From: Candidatus Gastranaerophilales bacterium
Lineage (GTDB): Bacteria; Cyanobacteriota; Vampirovibrionia; Gastranaerophilales; Gastranaerophilaceae
Length of the DNA stretch: 59,475 bases
Reading direction: 5' to 3'
Assembly (NCBI GenBank): GCA_947857085.1
Contig: CANUDF010000004.1
Location: forward strand, 1 to 59,475
Numbering within the stretch: position 1 is the first letter of the stretch; every line of letters starts with the position of its first letter. The notes beneath the pieces are model-generated. The model was not told where the DNA came from, ran no database searches, and worked only from the letters and a program-made list of their open reading frames with translations. The position numbers and the translations under genes were made by a program. Positions 16,969-25,459 of the stretch are shown here, piece after piece.

Positions 16969-17733
16969 ATGAAGAAGGGATTTACTTTAGCGGAAGTGTT
17001 GATAACACTTGCAATTATAGGAGTTGTGGCAGCCATGACAATTCCGACACTGGTAAGTAATATTTCAAGGAAACAACATTTAACGGCATTTAAGAAAAAA
17101 TATGCGGAAATAATAGAGGCAGTAAAATTATCAACAATAGAAAATCAGGAACCGTCAAAATGGAATTACGACTTAGAAGATGGTGAATTTTTTGCAACCT
17201 ACCTTGCTCCATATTTAAAAGTCACACGCTGCGATGACTGCTGGTTGAGTTATGAACTTAAAGGCTTCTGGTTTGAAGCTCCGGCATTTGCAGCTGGTGA
17301 AAAATGTCCGGATGACGAAAGCGAACATGATTGCTACAACAATCCCAACTCTTGTGAATGCAATGCCTGCAAAAACGGGTATAGACCAAACTTAGACTGG
17401 TGTATAGAATGGTTGAATTCATTAGATAATACTCCCCCAGACGAACCTGAAATAACATATTCTTTAGTAGACGGTACGAGTTTGGGTCTGATAAAGAAAG
17501 CTGATTTCTTTTATCTATATTTAGATATAAATGGCGCTAAATCACCAAACACATATGGTGCTGACAGATTTGTATTGACAGTTTCTGGCAGCAGTGTACT
17601 ACCTTATGGTTATGGTATTGAAGATCTAACCTCTGGAGAATACGGCTGTTCAACAGAGGGCAACGGCATGTACTGCGGAGCAGTAATAATGCAGAATAAT
17701 TGGGATTATCCAAACGATTATCCGAAACTTTAA
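16969..17733 (+). CDS. Prepilin-like protein without poly-G tract
   Basis: The 254-residue protein has the shortest possible leader, MKKG|FTLAEVLITL, then the pilin helix and a cysteine-rich ectodomain (CDDC, CECNACKNG, several more Cys) ending in the family motifs DINGAKSPNTYGADRF and GNGMYCGAVIM...YPKL. The start has an AAGGAG site. It lacks a G tract, so it would be always translatable, in contrast to four relatives in the window, and it instead has a candidate operator. It is most similar to the gene truncated at the left edge. Function in a type IV pilus or type II-like system is inferred. Confidence 0.85.
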   Translation: MKKGFTLAEVLITLAIIGVVAAMTIPTLVSNISRKQHLTAFKKKYAEIIEAVKLSTIENQEPSKWNYDLEDGEFFATYLAPYLKVTRCDDCWLSYELKGFWFEAPAFAAGEKCPDDESEHDCYNNPNSCECNACKNGYRPNLDWCIEWLNSLDNTPPDEPEITYSLVDGTSLGLIKKADFFYLYLDINGAKSPNTYGADRFVLTVSGSSVLPYGYGIEDLTSGEYGCSTEGNGMYCGAVIMQNNWDYPNDYPKL

Positions 17734-17736
17734 AAC

Positions 17737-17766
17737 AAAAAAGACCTCCCGAAAGAGGTCTTTTTT
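17737..17766. terminator. Terminator after the 16969 prepilin
   Basis: GACCTC/GAGGTC stem (17743-17760) extended by A6/T6; active in both directions between convergent genes. Confidence 0.8.
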
Positions 17767-17785
17767 ATTATATATATTATCTCTG

Positions 17786-18151
17786 TTAGCTTAATGCCAT
17801 AAGAGCTTTAACTGAACGTGCATTTTCTCTTACTTCTTCGTCAGAGTGCATTTCAACTGTATCTGTTAAGATTTTAATTGCTTCTTCTTTATTATCAAGA
17901 GCAAGAAGTTCATTGATTGTGCTCATTGCAACGACAGTTGACATATCGTTAATACCTTTACCTTTGTTAGTAATAGTTACTGCAAGAGAATCATGCATGT
18001 TTTTTCTTACTAAAGCACGGGCTGTTAATTCTCTAACTTCATCATCTGAAGAGTTAGTACCCATTTCTTCTAAAACTCTTATTGAATCAGGATCTTCATG
18101 TAAGCACAAAGCTTCAATTATATTTCTTACTTTTCTATTATTATCTTTCAT
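17786..18151 (-). CDS. Small helical HEAT-repeat-like protein
   Basis: The 121-residue protein is made of helical pairs such as NIIEALCLHEDPDSIRVLEEM, EVRELTARALVRK and EEAIKILTDTVEMHSDEEVREN, which have HEAT-like spacing. No catalytic motif is seen. It follows the 18162-18626 gene by 10 bases, so the two are likely co-transcribed. Role unknown; a protein-interaction role is a guess from the fold. Confidence 0.7.
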   Translation of the reverse strand: MKDNNRKVRNIIEALCLHEDPDSIRVLEEMGTNSSDDEVRELTARALVRKNMHDSLAVTITNKGKGINDMSTVVAMSTINELLALDNKEEAIKILTDTVEMHSDEEVRENARSVKALMALS

Positions 18152-18161
18152 AATTACCTCC

Positions 18162-18626
18162 CTATGCTGCTATATTCAATCCTGACAAATCTTTCCACAT
18201 TGCTTCTAAAGAAGTTACATCCTGTTTTTTCAGTTTTTGTACACTGTAATTATCAATCATTGAGGTAAATCCTTCTTTTATAGCACGTCCCGGGGCTGCA
18301 AAATCAATAGAAACTTCCATATTGCCTATTTCATTAATTTTATTTACAGCTGAAGAAAATCCTTCTTTCATTCTGCTGCCAAAAGCAACTACAGATTCAA
18401 TACCCTTACGGAAAGTCGGGAATGCATCACCTATAGAACCTACAAAAGCACTTAATTTTAACTTGTCTTTCATTGAAGCTTTAGCTTTTGTTTCAAATAC
18501 ATCAGCTGTTAATACATTACCTTTAAAACTTGTTGATGCAAAAGGATTTGAAGAATTTTTTTCTACCTTTTTTGCTGAAATTTTGATAGGAGTATTTAGG
18601 ATTTGACTGACTCTTTCAATTATCAT
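18162..18626 (-). CDS. Lineage-type protein with SFKG tag, unknown function
   Basis: The 154-residue protein is not recognised. Its N-terminal part contains NPFASTSFKGN (SFKG at about residues 33-36), a short tag comparable to QFTGMSS in the 23217 protein. The rest is amphipathic helix. No signal peptide. The start has a GAGGT site. It is co-directional with the 121-residue gene downstream. Confidence 0.65.
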   Translation of the reverse strand: MIIERVSQILNTPIKISAKKVEKNSSNPFASTSFKGNVLTADVFETKAKASMKDKLKLSAFVGSIGDAFPTFRKGIESVVAFGSRMKEGFSSAVNKINEIGNMEVSIDFAAPGRAIKEGFTSMIDNYSVQKLKKQDVTSLEAMWKDLSGLNIAA

Positions 18627-18756
18627 TAATATATACCTCTCTCTAACTATTCACATACTAAGAATAACATAGTTCTTAAATATGAAATCCACCTTTTGGT
18701 GTATTATTTATTTTAATAATTTATACTTTAGTTGGGATTTGTGTTAAAATTTGAAT

Positions 18757-19524
18757 ATGGAGTATAAAAATTTAGAAGAATTAATCGGAGTAATACGAAC
18801 ATTACGTTCGCCGGGCGGGTGTCAGTGGGATAGAGAACAGACTCACAATAGTTTAAGACCCAATATGCTGGAAGAAGCATACGAGGCTGTTGATGCAATA
18901 GATGATAACGACATGTCCCACCTTAAAGAAGAATTGGGAGATGTATTATTGCAGGTTATTCTGCACTCGCAAATTGCTTCGGAGGAGGGTGAATTTAATC
19001 TGGAAGATGTGGCAAAAGGAATAAAAGATAAATTAATCCACCGCCATCCGCATGTTTTTGGCAATGTAAAAGTAAACTCTACAGATGATATACTTGCTAA
19101 TTGGGATAAATTAAAAGCTGAAGAAAAGAAGCATAGAAAATCAGCAATGGACGGGATTTCAAAAGCGCAATCCGCATTGATGAGCGCGCAAAAAATTAGT
19201 AAAAAAGCTGTAAAAACAGGTTTTGAATGGCCTGATGAAGCTTCATTATACGAGTGTATCTATTCGGAATTTAAAGAATTCAAAGAAGCAAAAGCTGAAA
19301 ATGATAAAGAACATATGGAAGAAGAACTCGGAGATATTTTGTTTGCCGTTGTTAATCTTGCCAGATGGAATAAGATTGACGCAGAACAGGCACTTTTAAA
19401 AGCAAACAAAAAATTTGAGAAACGTTTTAGAAAAATGGAAGAATTAGCCGAAAAACCACTTCAAGAACTTTCATTTGAAGAATTTGACGAGCTTTGGAAA
19501 AAAGCTAAGGCGCAGACTTCATAA
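18757..19524 (+). CDS. mazG: Nucleoside triphosphate pyrophosphohydrolase MazG
   Basis: The 255-residue protein has two MazG domains. The first has CQWDREQTHNSLRPNMLEEAYE and the metal-binding EELGDVLLQV (about residues 10-70), the second has EFKEFKEAKAEND and EELGDILFAV. It hydrolyses NTPs to NMP and pyrophosphate, a house-cleaning activity. I start at ATG 18757, which is 6 bases after a TG-T-TAAAAT extended -10 (18745-18750), with no ribosome site: a probable leaderless mRNA. Confidence 0.93.
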   Translation: MEYKNLEELIGVIRTLRSPGGCQWDREQTHNSLRPNMLEEAYEAVDAIDDNDMSHLKEELGDVLLQVILHSQIASEEGEFNLEDVAKGIKDKLIHRHPHVFGNVKVNSTDDILANWDKLKAEEKKHRKSAMDGISKAQSALMSAQKISKKAVKTGFEWPDEASLYECIYSEFKEFKEAKAENDKEHMEEELGDILFAVVNLARWNKIDAEQALLKANKKFEKRFRKMEELAEKPLQELSFEEFDELWKKAKAQTS

Positions 19525-19622
19525 AATTGTAAACAAATGTTAATTTAATAAATTACAAAAAAGCAATTTTTCATTGAAAAAACTCTTTATATAAATATAC
19601 AGGTTGGAAAGAGGATAATTCA

Positions 19623-19826
19623 ATGAAAGAACAAGAACTTAATACAATGATGTCTGTAGTTTCAGATCCAATTAATAATGTTTACAGAATTAATTCAAGA
19701 AAAGATTTGGAAGAAATTCAGCGCATTATTCGTATATTCAATATAGCAGAAGAACAGCATAACAAACATACAATGCTTTCTATCAAAAATTTAGCAACTT
19801 TCAGATTAGTGTTAAGCAATAATTAA
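19623..19826 (+). CDS. Small 67-aa protein, unknown
   Basis: It begins MKEQELNTMMSVVSDPINNV and has helical, charged sequence without recognisable domains. A strong GAGGA site and a TATATAAATA -10-like element support expression. The upstream region shares AGCAATTTT-N19-TATAAATA with the 23217 gene. A terminator follows. Confidence 0.65.
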   Translation: MKEQELNTMMSVVSDPINNVYRINSRKDLEEIQRIIRIFNIAEEQHNKHTMLSIKNLATFRLVLSNN

Positions 19827-19855
19827 AAATAAAGAAAAGTAAATGTGATTTATAG

Positions 19856-19885
19856 AGTCTTGATTAATATCAGGACTTTTTTATT
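19856..19885 (+). terminator. Terminator after the 67-aa gene
   Basis: AGTCTTGAT (19856-19864) pairs with ATCAGGACT (19869-19877) with one T-G wobble, followed by a T run. Confidence 0.7.
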
Positions 19886-20263
19886 TTAAAAAATCAAATC
19901 AATAACCGGCGGCAAAAAAAGTAAAAGTCCTATAGCAATAGCAACAAATGTAGTAAACATAACCGCGCCTGCCGCAATATCTTTTGCCATGCCCACGAGT
20001 TTAGAATATTTATTATGAAATACTGCATCCAAAGAAAATTCAATAGCAGAATTTACCATTTCAGCACAAATTACGGCTGATATTGTCAAAAGAAGAACAC
20101 AAATTTTCGTAACTGAAAAACCTAGCAGTACTGCCGCAATAAGAATTAACGCGGCAACACAAAAATGAACACGTATATTAATCTCACTCTTTAGGACAAG
20201 CCTTAAGCCTTTGCGTGCATTTTTAAATGTATTTGAAAAGCCCTGTGATTTAAATTTACTCAT
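19886..20263 (-). CDS. dgkA: Diacylglycerol/undecaprenol kinase family protein
   Basis: The 125-residue membrane protein has three hydrophobic helices and the family signature EMVNSAIEFSLD (about residues 67-78), with NARKGLRLVLKSEINIRVHF before it. Family members phosphorylate diacylglycerol or undecaprenol; which is not decidable here. It overlaps ybeY by 4 bases (ATGA), the common dgkA-ybeY-pgpH order of many bacteria. Confidence 0.9.
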   Translation of the reverse strand: MSKFKSQGFSNTFKNARKGLRLVLKSEINIRVHFCVAALILIAAVLLGFSVTKICVLLLTISAVICAEMVNSAIEFSLDAVFHNKYSKLVGMAKDIAAGAVMFTTFVAIAIGLLLFLPPVIDLIF

Positions 20264-20757
20264 ACCCCTATACCTTTTAAAGCTCGATTCTGCATATCCA
20301 CAACAAAATTATAATCTTCTTCTGTTTGATGGTCAAATCCCAACAGATGCATTATCCCGTGGCTTATTAAAAATGCCAGCTCGTAATCAAATGTTGAACC
20401 TTTTTTAACAGCTTCCTCTTCAACCTTATCAAGTGCAATTATAACTTCACCGAGATTAATCTCGCCGTCAAAAATGAATTTTTCTTCGCTGTCTGCAAAA
20501 ATTGCAAATGTAATAATATCGGCAGGGTAATCTTTATTCCTGTATTCACGATTTATTTCATGAGTTTTTTTACTGTCACAGTATAAAAAATCAAAAGAAA
20601 TTGTGTTGAAATCCTGCCCGAAAAGACAGGATTGTTCAAAGATTTCCGCCATATAAAACTGCAAAACTTTTTTCGCGGTATCAATGAATTTTTTCTCGTT
20701 AATTTTACGTTCAGCAAAAATATTCTCGCTAAACACATTAATCTTTGTCTTCGTCAC
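20260..20757 (-). CDS. ybeY: Endoribonuclease YbeY
   Basis: The zinc-binding motif HGIMHLLGFDH is in the C-terminal part, as in YbeY, a metal-dependent RNase needed for 16S rRNA 3' maturation and ribosome quality control. The start is uncertain: no ATG is available, and GTG codons at 20760, 20757 and 20736 are possible inside the 3' end of pgpH. I chose 20757, which keeps the first strand (TKINVFSENIF). Translational coupling to pgpH is likely. Confidence 0.85.
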   Translation of the reverse strand: MTKTKINVFSENIFAERKINEKKFIDTAKKVLQFYMAEIFEQSCLFGQDFNTISFDFLYCDSKKTHEINREYRNKDYPADIITFAIFADSEEKFIFDGEINLGEVIIALDKVEEEAVKKGSTFDYELAFLISHGIMHLLGFDHQTEEDYNFVVDMQNRALKGIGV

Positions 20758-22927
20758 CACGCTGTTCCAACTGTTTAATCTTATTTTCCAAATCTTCATC
20801 AAGAAGTTTATTCGGCATAACTATTTTATTTTTGCCAAATTCTTCCGCAATATTTTCCTGATATTTAATTCTGTTATGCTGCATACCTCTCAGAATTCTG
20901 CTGAATGTAGCTGCAATAACCTTTATATCATGCAGAGTAAGCGGACTATCTGCCAATTGTGTATCATTCAAACGTTCAACAATAATTTTATCAATAATTT
21001 TTTCTATTTCTTCAGGAGTAGGATTTTTCAAAGAACGTACCGCTGACTCTACAGCGTCGGCAATCATTAAAATTGCTGTTTCTTTCGTATTAGGCTTAGG
21101 ACCGGTATACCTGAATTGTTCTTCTTTAACATTTTCTATACCTTCTTCCTGAACCGCCTGATTATAAAAATAACTTGCCAAGCCTTCTCCATGATGCTGT
21201 AAGATAAAGTTATGTATTATAGGCGGCAAACCGTATTCTTTTGCAATTTCTACCCCGTCTTTCGGGTGTGCTGTGATAACCATTTTACTTAATCTCGGAT
21301 TAAGTTTTGTATGGGGATTTTCGATTCCAAAATATGACTGGTTTTCGACAAAAAATAACGGACGTTTTAATTTACCGATATCATGATAGAATGCCCCGAC
21401 TCTTGCAAGTATAGGATTCGCCCCTATAGCTTCTGCCGCTGCCTCACAGAGATTAGACACCATTAGACTGTGGTGATATGTTCCCGGAGCTTCAAATTGC
21501 AGCCTTTTTAACAACGGTTGGTTATGGTCTGCAAGTTCTGCCAAACCGTAAGGTGTAATTATTTTAAACCAGCTTTCAAATACAGGAAATAATCCTAACG
21601 CTATAATTGAACTCAATATACCGTTTAGGAATATAAGCACACTATTTTTAACAATCAAGATATTGCTTACATCAATTAAGCATTTTTCAAGGAGATAAAT
21701 ACTCAAAGTTATTACTAAACCTGCAATAGAAATATGAAATCCCGTTCTTATCAAATCAAAACGTCTTGAAAATCTAATCCTTGATATAGTAATCATAGAA
21801 ACCAGACTCAATAAAACAAATGTTATAAGCCATTGTATATCATACTGTGCCCCTATTGCCAGCACAACAGACAATATTACTGTTGCAATAAAGGCAACCC
21901 GCGGATTTAAAAATATTGACATTATTATCATGTAAGCCGGTATAGGAAGAATATATGGAGAAAAGCCGGTCGGCATAACTGCGGCAATAAGCCCCATTAT
22001 AATCGAAAGAACTGAGGATATTGCAAGATATCTTGGTTCCAGAAACTTTTTCTCAAAAAACTTCATATAACCTAAGAACATTAAAGTTGCGAGAAAAACC
22101 AGAACATAAATAGCAAGTAACCCCTGCCAGTTAAGTTCATAGACATTATAACCGGCCTGTCTTAAGGCATCACGCTTTAATCTGGTTACAGGTTCGCCCT
22201 CAAACAATATTTTATCGCCTTTTTGGAAAGTTATTTCATATGGTTTTACTGAATTCATAGCATTTTTTCTTGCTATCTCAGTAGCAAATTCATCTACAAC
22301 AAGATTAGGCACAATTATCTGTTCTAACAGTGCACTTATAATAGAAATTTGGCGTCTGGAAACATTAGAGACAATATTATTTGAAACAAGCTGCTGAATA
22401 TTATTCTTTTCATAATCACTCTCTGTTATCCCGCTACGCAATATTTTATCCAGGGTCATGTTGGTCTTATCAAAAACTTCATTAACACTGGTATCATCAG
22501 ATTTCAACAAAAATGTTGTTATAAAATCCTTACGCGGATTTCCGGATAAATCCAGAAGAATGCCAAGTTCTTCAAGTTTTACGGAATTCATTGTCGCTTT
22601 TTTTCTTATTTGTATAATAGAATTTTCAAGAGTAGTTAAGTTTGTTTTTATAAACTCATCTTCTGCAGCAGTCAAGACCGGCTCTACCTTTGAAGCAACT
22701 TCTTTTCTATGCTGCTCTGTACGCTTCACATCGACAACCGTTAAAGTTTTTTGCGCAATAATATCCCTCTTGCTTATTCCGTTTTCTATAATATTTTGGA
22801 AAAAATAATTTTGTGAAGCTATAACAGCTGTCATCAAAAAAGTAAATGCGACTAATGCAGAAATTTTAATTGTGTTTGAAGAAGTTAAAATTCTCTTTGC
22901 ATTATTTATAAATTCATTATTTATCAT
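20738..22927 (-). CDS. pgpH: 7TM-HD domain protein, PgpH-type c-di-AMP phosphodiesterase
   Basis: The protein has about 729 residues. An N-terminal membrane anchor is followed by a large extracytoplasmic 7TMR-HDED region, then seven or so transmembrane helices (AIYVLVFLATLMFLGY onward) and a cytosolic HD domain with HHSLMVSNLCEAAAEA and FYHDIGKLKRP. This is the YqfF/PgpH architecture, whose members hydrolyse c-di-AMP. CdaA at 27655-28542 supplies the matching synthetase. I start at ATG 22925-22927 because AAGGA precedes it; the longer frame lacks a ribosome site. Confidence 0.9.
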   Translation of the reverse strand: MINNEFINNAKRILTSSNTIKISALVAFTFLMTAVIASQNYFFQNIIENGISKRDIIAQKTLTVVDVKRTEQHRKEVASKVEPVLTAAEDEFIKTNLTTLENSIIQIRKKATMNSVKLEELGILLDLSGNPRKDFITTFLLKSDDTSVNEVFDKTNMTLDKILRSGITESDYEKNNIQQLVSNNIVSNVSRRQISIISALLEQIIVPNLVVDEFATEIARKNAMNSVKPYEITFQKGDKILFEGEPVTRLKRDALRQAGYNVYELNWQGLLAIYVLVFLATLMFLGYMKFFEKKFLEPRYLAISSVLSIIMGLIAAVMPTGFSPYILPIPAYMIIMSIFLNPRVAFIATVILSVVLAIGAQYDIQWLITFVLLSLVSMITISRIRFSRRFDLIRTGFHISIAGLVITLSIYLLEKCLIDVSNILIVKNSVLIFLNGILSSIIALGLFPVFESWFKIITPYGLAELADHNQPLLKRLQFEAPGTYHHSLMVSNLCEAAAEAIGANPILARVGAFYHDIGKLKRPLFFVENQSYFGIENPHTKLNPRLSKMVITAHPKDGVEIAKEYGLPPIIHNFILQHHGEGLASYFYNQAVQEEGIENVKEEQFRYTGPKPNTKETAILMIADAVESAVRSLKNPTPEEIEKIIDKIIVERLNDTQLADSPLTLHDIKVIAATFSRILRGMQHNRIKYQENIAEEFGKNKIVMPNKLLDEDLENKIKQLEQRGDEDKD

Positions 22928-22987
22928 AGTATTTTCCTTTTGTATATATTTTATTACTTGATGTTTTTTTTTCAAGTCCCCGAAGAC

Positions 22988-23127
22988 TTGACACCACTCT
23001 TGAAGTTGTATAATAAACATGTATCCTTTATTTGGATTAGTTAGGGATGGATGTTAATAGTACGTATTCTGCTCTACAGTTTGTAACTGTTTAAAGAAAC
23101 ATGTGAAGCTTTGCTTCTTTTATTATT
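22988..23127 (+). ncRNA. Candidate small RNA upstream of the 23217 gene
   Basis: A promoter-like TTGACA (22988-22993) and TATAAT (23009-23014; spacing 15, short) are followed by about 105 bases without a convincing ORF. These contain the hairpins ATCC-N7-GGAT (about 23023-23037) and ACAGTTtgtAACTGT (about 23076-23090), then GAAGCtttGCTTC followed by TTTTA (about 23105-23121), a terminator-like end. It may be a small RNA or an attenuated leader. No known RNA family was recognised. Confidence 0.35.
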
Positions 23128-23216
23128 AACAAAACTTCACAAAAAAATTAAAATTTAGCAATTTTATTTTTTTTAGAAACTCTATATAAATAGAAGATGT
23201 TTGTAGGAAAAAGGTC

Positions 23217-24692
23217 ATGAAGGTAGAAAATATTAATCAAAATTTTAGAACGCCTTATGCGGGACAACAAAGAAAATCACCGCAATTTACAGGTATGAGT
23301 TCACTGGAACAGAAAATAACCGAACTGCTTCCGGCAAATAAAACTCTAAGTAAAATGAAAAAACTTGAGTGGTTAAAGGGTGAAATAGGTGGGATTTTAA
23401 TTACAGCACTTGGAACTGGATTAGTTGCTCCTATTTTTATCGGGTTTAACCCGTTTGTAAAAGCACCTGAAAATGCAACACCTGAAAAGAAAAAAGAGGT
23501 TAATAATACTAAATGGTACACTGCACTTAGACAGCCAATATCCGCAATTCTTGCTATCTTATTCCAGGTAAGTGCGTTAACTCCAATAAATAAATGGCTG
23601 GATTACATAATAAATACACCGGAATATTCTAAGAATTTCGGTATACATGTCGATCAATCAGAAATTAATGGCAAATCATTTGTTGAAACAACCGTAAAAC
23701 AAGAACTAAAAAAAGAAGGAATTAAAAAGCCCGGATGGCTTAAGGCTATAACAAAAGGCTACTCAAAAATAAAAGAAGAAAGAAAAGCCTATGATGATTT
23801 ATTCGATTCAAGAGTCGATGAAAAAATTGATACACAAATTGAAAAAGTTGCAAATAAATTTGCAGAAAACGGTAAAATTACTATAGGCAAACGTAAATTA
23901 GATAACAAAACTTTATCAGAACTTATAAATAAGCAAATTGATGAATATATTAAAGATGCTCAAAAACTTAAAATTGACAATGAAGGCTTAGCTTATTATA
24001 CAGAAAAAGCAAAAATGCTTGTTGGTAACGAAGAGCATTTGAGAAATATATTTACAGATATCCCTCACGATTATAAACAACTGGAAACTTATTTGAAAAA
24101 TCTGCTTGTAAAAGAAACAAATCCTGATGTAAGAAGAATTATACAGGATGTGTTGGATCATGATGAAGATTTACGAGAAAGTAGAATTTCACGAACATTA
24201 GAACGTATAGATAAGATTAAAGATATGTGCAAAGGCGAATATACCTCTAATAAATATTTAAATGCAATGTCAACACGTAATGCAGAACTTGATAGAATTA
24301 TTACCAAATTGAAATTAAATAAGATTAAAGAGCCTGAAAAGGCTACCGATACCATAATTACAGACTCAATACGCAAAATGGCAAGAAATTGTCAATTCAA
24401 CGAAAAAGACAATTTATTAAAATCAATACTTCATGATACTGATACTTTTGATTTTGACAGTTCTAAATTATGGAAGAAAATACATAAAGATATAACTAAA
24501 GGCTATAAAAAACTAATTGAAAACAAATATAAAAGCTTTAAACAAATTACTCAGGTAATAATAGGTGTATGTATTACATTACCGATAACATGTAATGCCC
24601 TAAACTGGGTATACCCGAGATTTATGGAGATTGTATTCCCCGGTCTTTCAGGAGTGAAAAAATCTCAAAATAAAACAGGAGGTGATAAATAA
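23217..24692 (+). CDS. Lineage-type membrane-associated protein with QFTG tag
   Basis: This 491-residue protein is not recognised. The N-terminus carries the short tag SPQFTGMSSLEQK (QFTG at about residues 23-26). Two hydrophobic segments lie near 55-80 (GGILITALGTGLVAPIFIGF) and 100-120 (ISAILAILFQVSALTPI), a long charged helical middle follows, and a C-terminal hydrophobic segment (ITQVIIGVCITLPITCNALNW) closes it. Its stop overlaps the next start by one base, so it forms a pair with 24692-25459. The promoter region shares a motif with the 19623 gene. Confidence 0.7.
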   Translation: MKVENINQNFRTPYAGQQRKSPQFTGMSSLEQKITELLPANKTLSKMKKLEWLKGEIGGILITALGTGLVAPIFIGFNPFVKAPENATPEKKKEVNNTKWYTALRQPISAILAILFQVSALTPINKWLDYIINTPEYSKNFGIHVDQSEINGKSFVETTVKQELKKEGIKKPGWLKAITKGYSKIKEERKAYDDLFDSRVDEKIDTQIEKVANKFAENGKITIGKRKLDNKTLSELINKQIDEYIKDAQKLKIDNEGLAYYTEKAKMLVGNEEHLRNIFTDIPHDYKQLETYLKNLLVKETNPDVRRIIQDVLDHDEDLRESRISRTLERIDKIKDMCKGEYTSNKYLNAMSTRNAELDRIITKLKLNKIKEPEKATDTIITDSIRKMARNCQFNEKDNLLKSILHDTDTFDFDSSKLWKKIHKDITKGYKKLIENKYKSFKQITQVIIGVCITLPITCNALNWVYPRFMEIVFPGLSGVKKSQNKTGGDK

Positions 24693-25459
24693 TGCCTAAA
24701 ATTAAACCAGTAGCAGCATCTTTATCATCACATGTTCTAGGAGCATTTCAACAATCAAAACCAATGGAATCTTTGGCAAATTTCTATAACAAGGATCTTG
24801 AAAAAGCAATAGCATACGTTGCTGTTGGTTCTATAATAGCTAAAGACGGTATTGGATGTTATAAATATGTTACACAGAGTTTGAAAAATGATAAAATTCC
24901 TGAAGATAAACGAAAATTTGTTGCGGCATTAGACTTAACAAATGGTGTTTTAATGATAACAGCACAAATTTTAATGTTTTTTGCAATGAGGAAATACAGT
25001 GAACCTCTATTTAATAGATTATTTAAAAAATCATTTAATAACAAAATGGCTAATAATATTGCAACAAGACTACGTATAGCAGCCCGAAAAGCTGATGAAA
25101 CAATTGAAAGAAAACTTAATATTGGAAAAGGAAATGAACAAGTCAGAAAAAATGCTTTAGATTTATTCAAATTCATTGCAGAACTTTCAGCTGCAACAAT
25201 TATAGGTAAACGTGTTTTAGTTCCGTTCATAGCAACACCGCTTGCTGATAAAGTTAAACAAAAAATGGATAAACACAGTTCACCAGACAAAGAAAACAAT
25301 AATGTTAAACCTCAAGAGCCTGCAGTGAAAACAGCACAAGAAACTCCGGACAAAGCAGCCGGCAAACAACTTGACATAACAAGCAGCAGCACAAACCTTT
25401 TGAGTAAATACAAAAATACAAACTCTAATCTTTTGAACAAATATCAACAGGCGTCCTAG
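24692..25459 (+). CDS. Lineage-type membrane protein, partner of the 23217 gene
   Basis: The 255-residue protein is not recognised. It has hydrophobic segments near 35-50 (AIAYVAVGSIIAKDG), 85-105 (NGVLMITAQILMFFAM) and 165-190 (AELSAATIIGKRVLVPFIATP), then a disordered tail rich in Lys, Pro and Ser with a duplicated LLSKYKNTNSNLLNKYQ element. A GGAGGT site spans the previous stop (TAATG overlap), so translation is coupled. The 3' end overlaps serA by 35 bases on the other strand. Confidence 0.7.
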   Translation: MPKIKPVAASLSSHVLGAFQQSKPMESLANFYNKDLEKAIAYVAVGSIIAKDGIGCYKYVTQSLKNDKIPEDKRKFVAALDLTNGVLMITAQILMFFAMRKYSEPLFNRLFKKSFNNKMANNIATRLRIAARKADETIERKLNIGKGNEQVRKNALDLFKFIAELSAATIIGKRVLVPFIATPLADKVKQKMDKHSSPDKENNNVKPQEPAVKTAQETPDKAAGKQLDITSSSTNLLSKYKNTNSNLLNKYQQAS

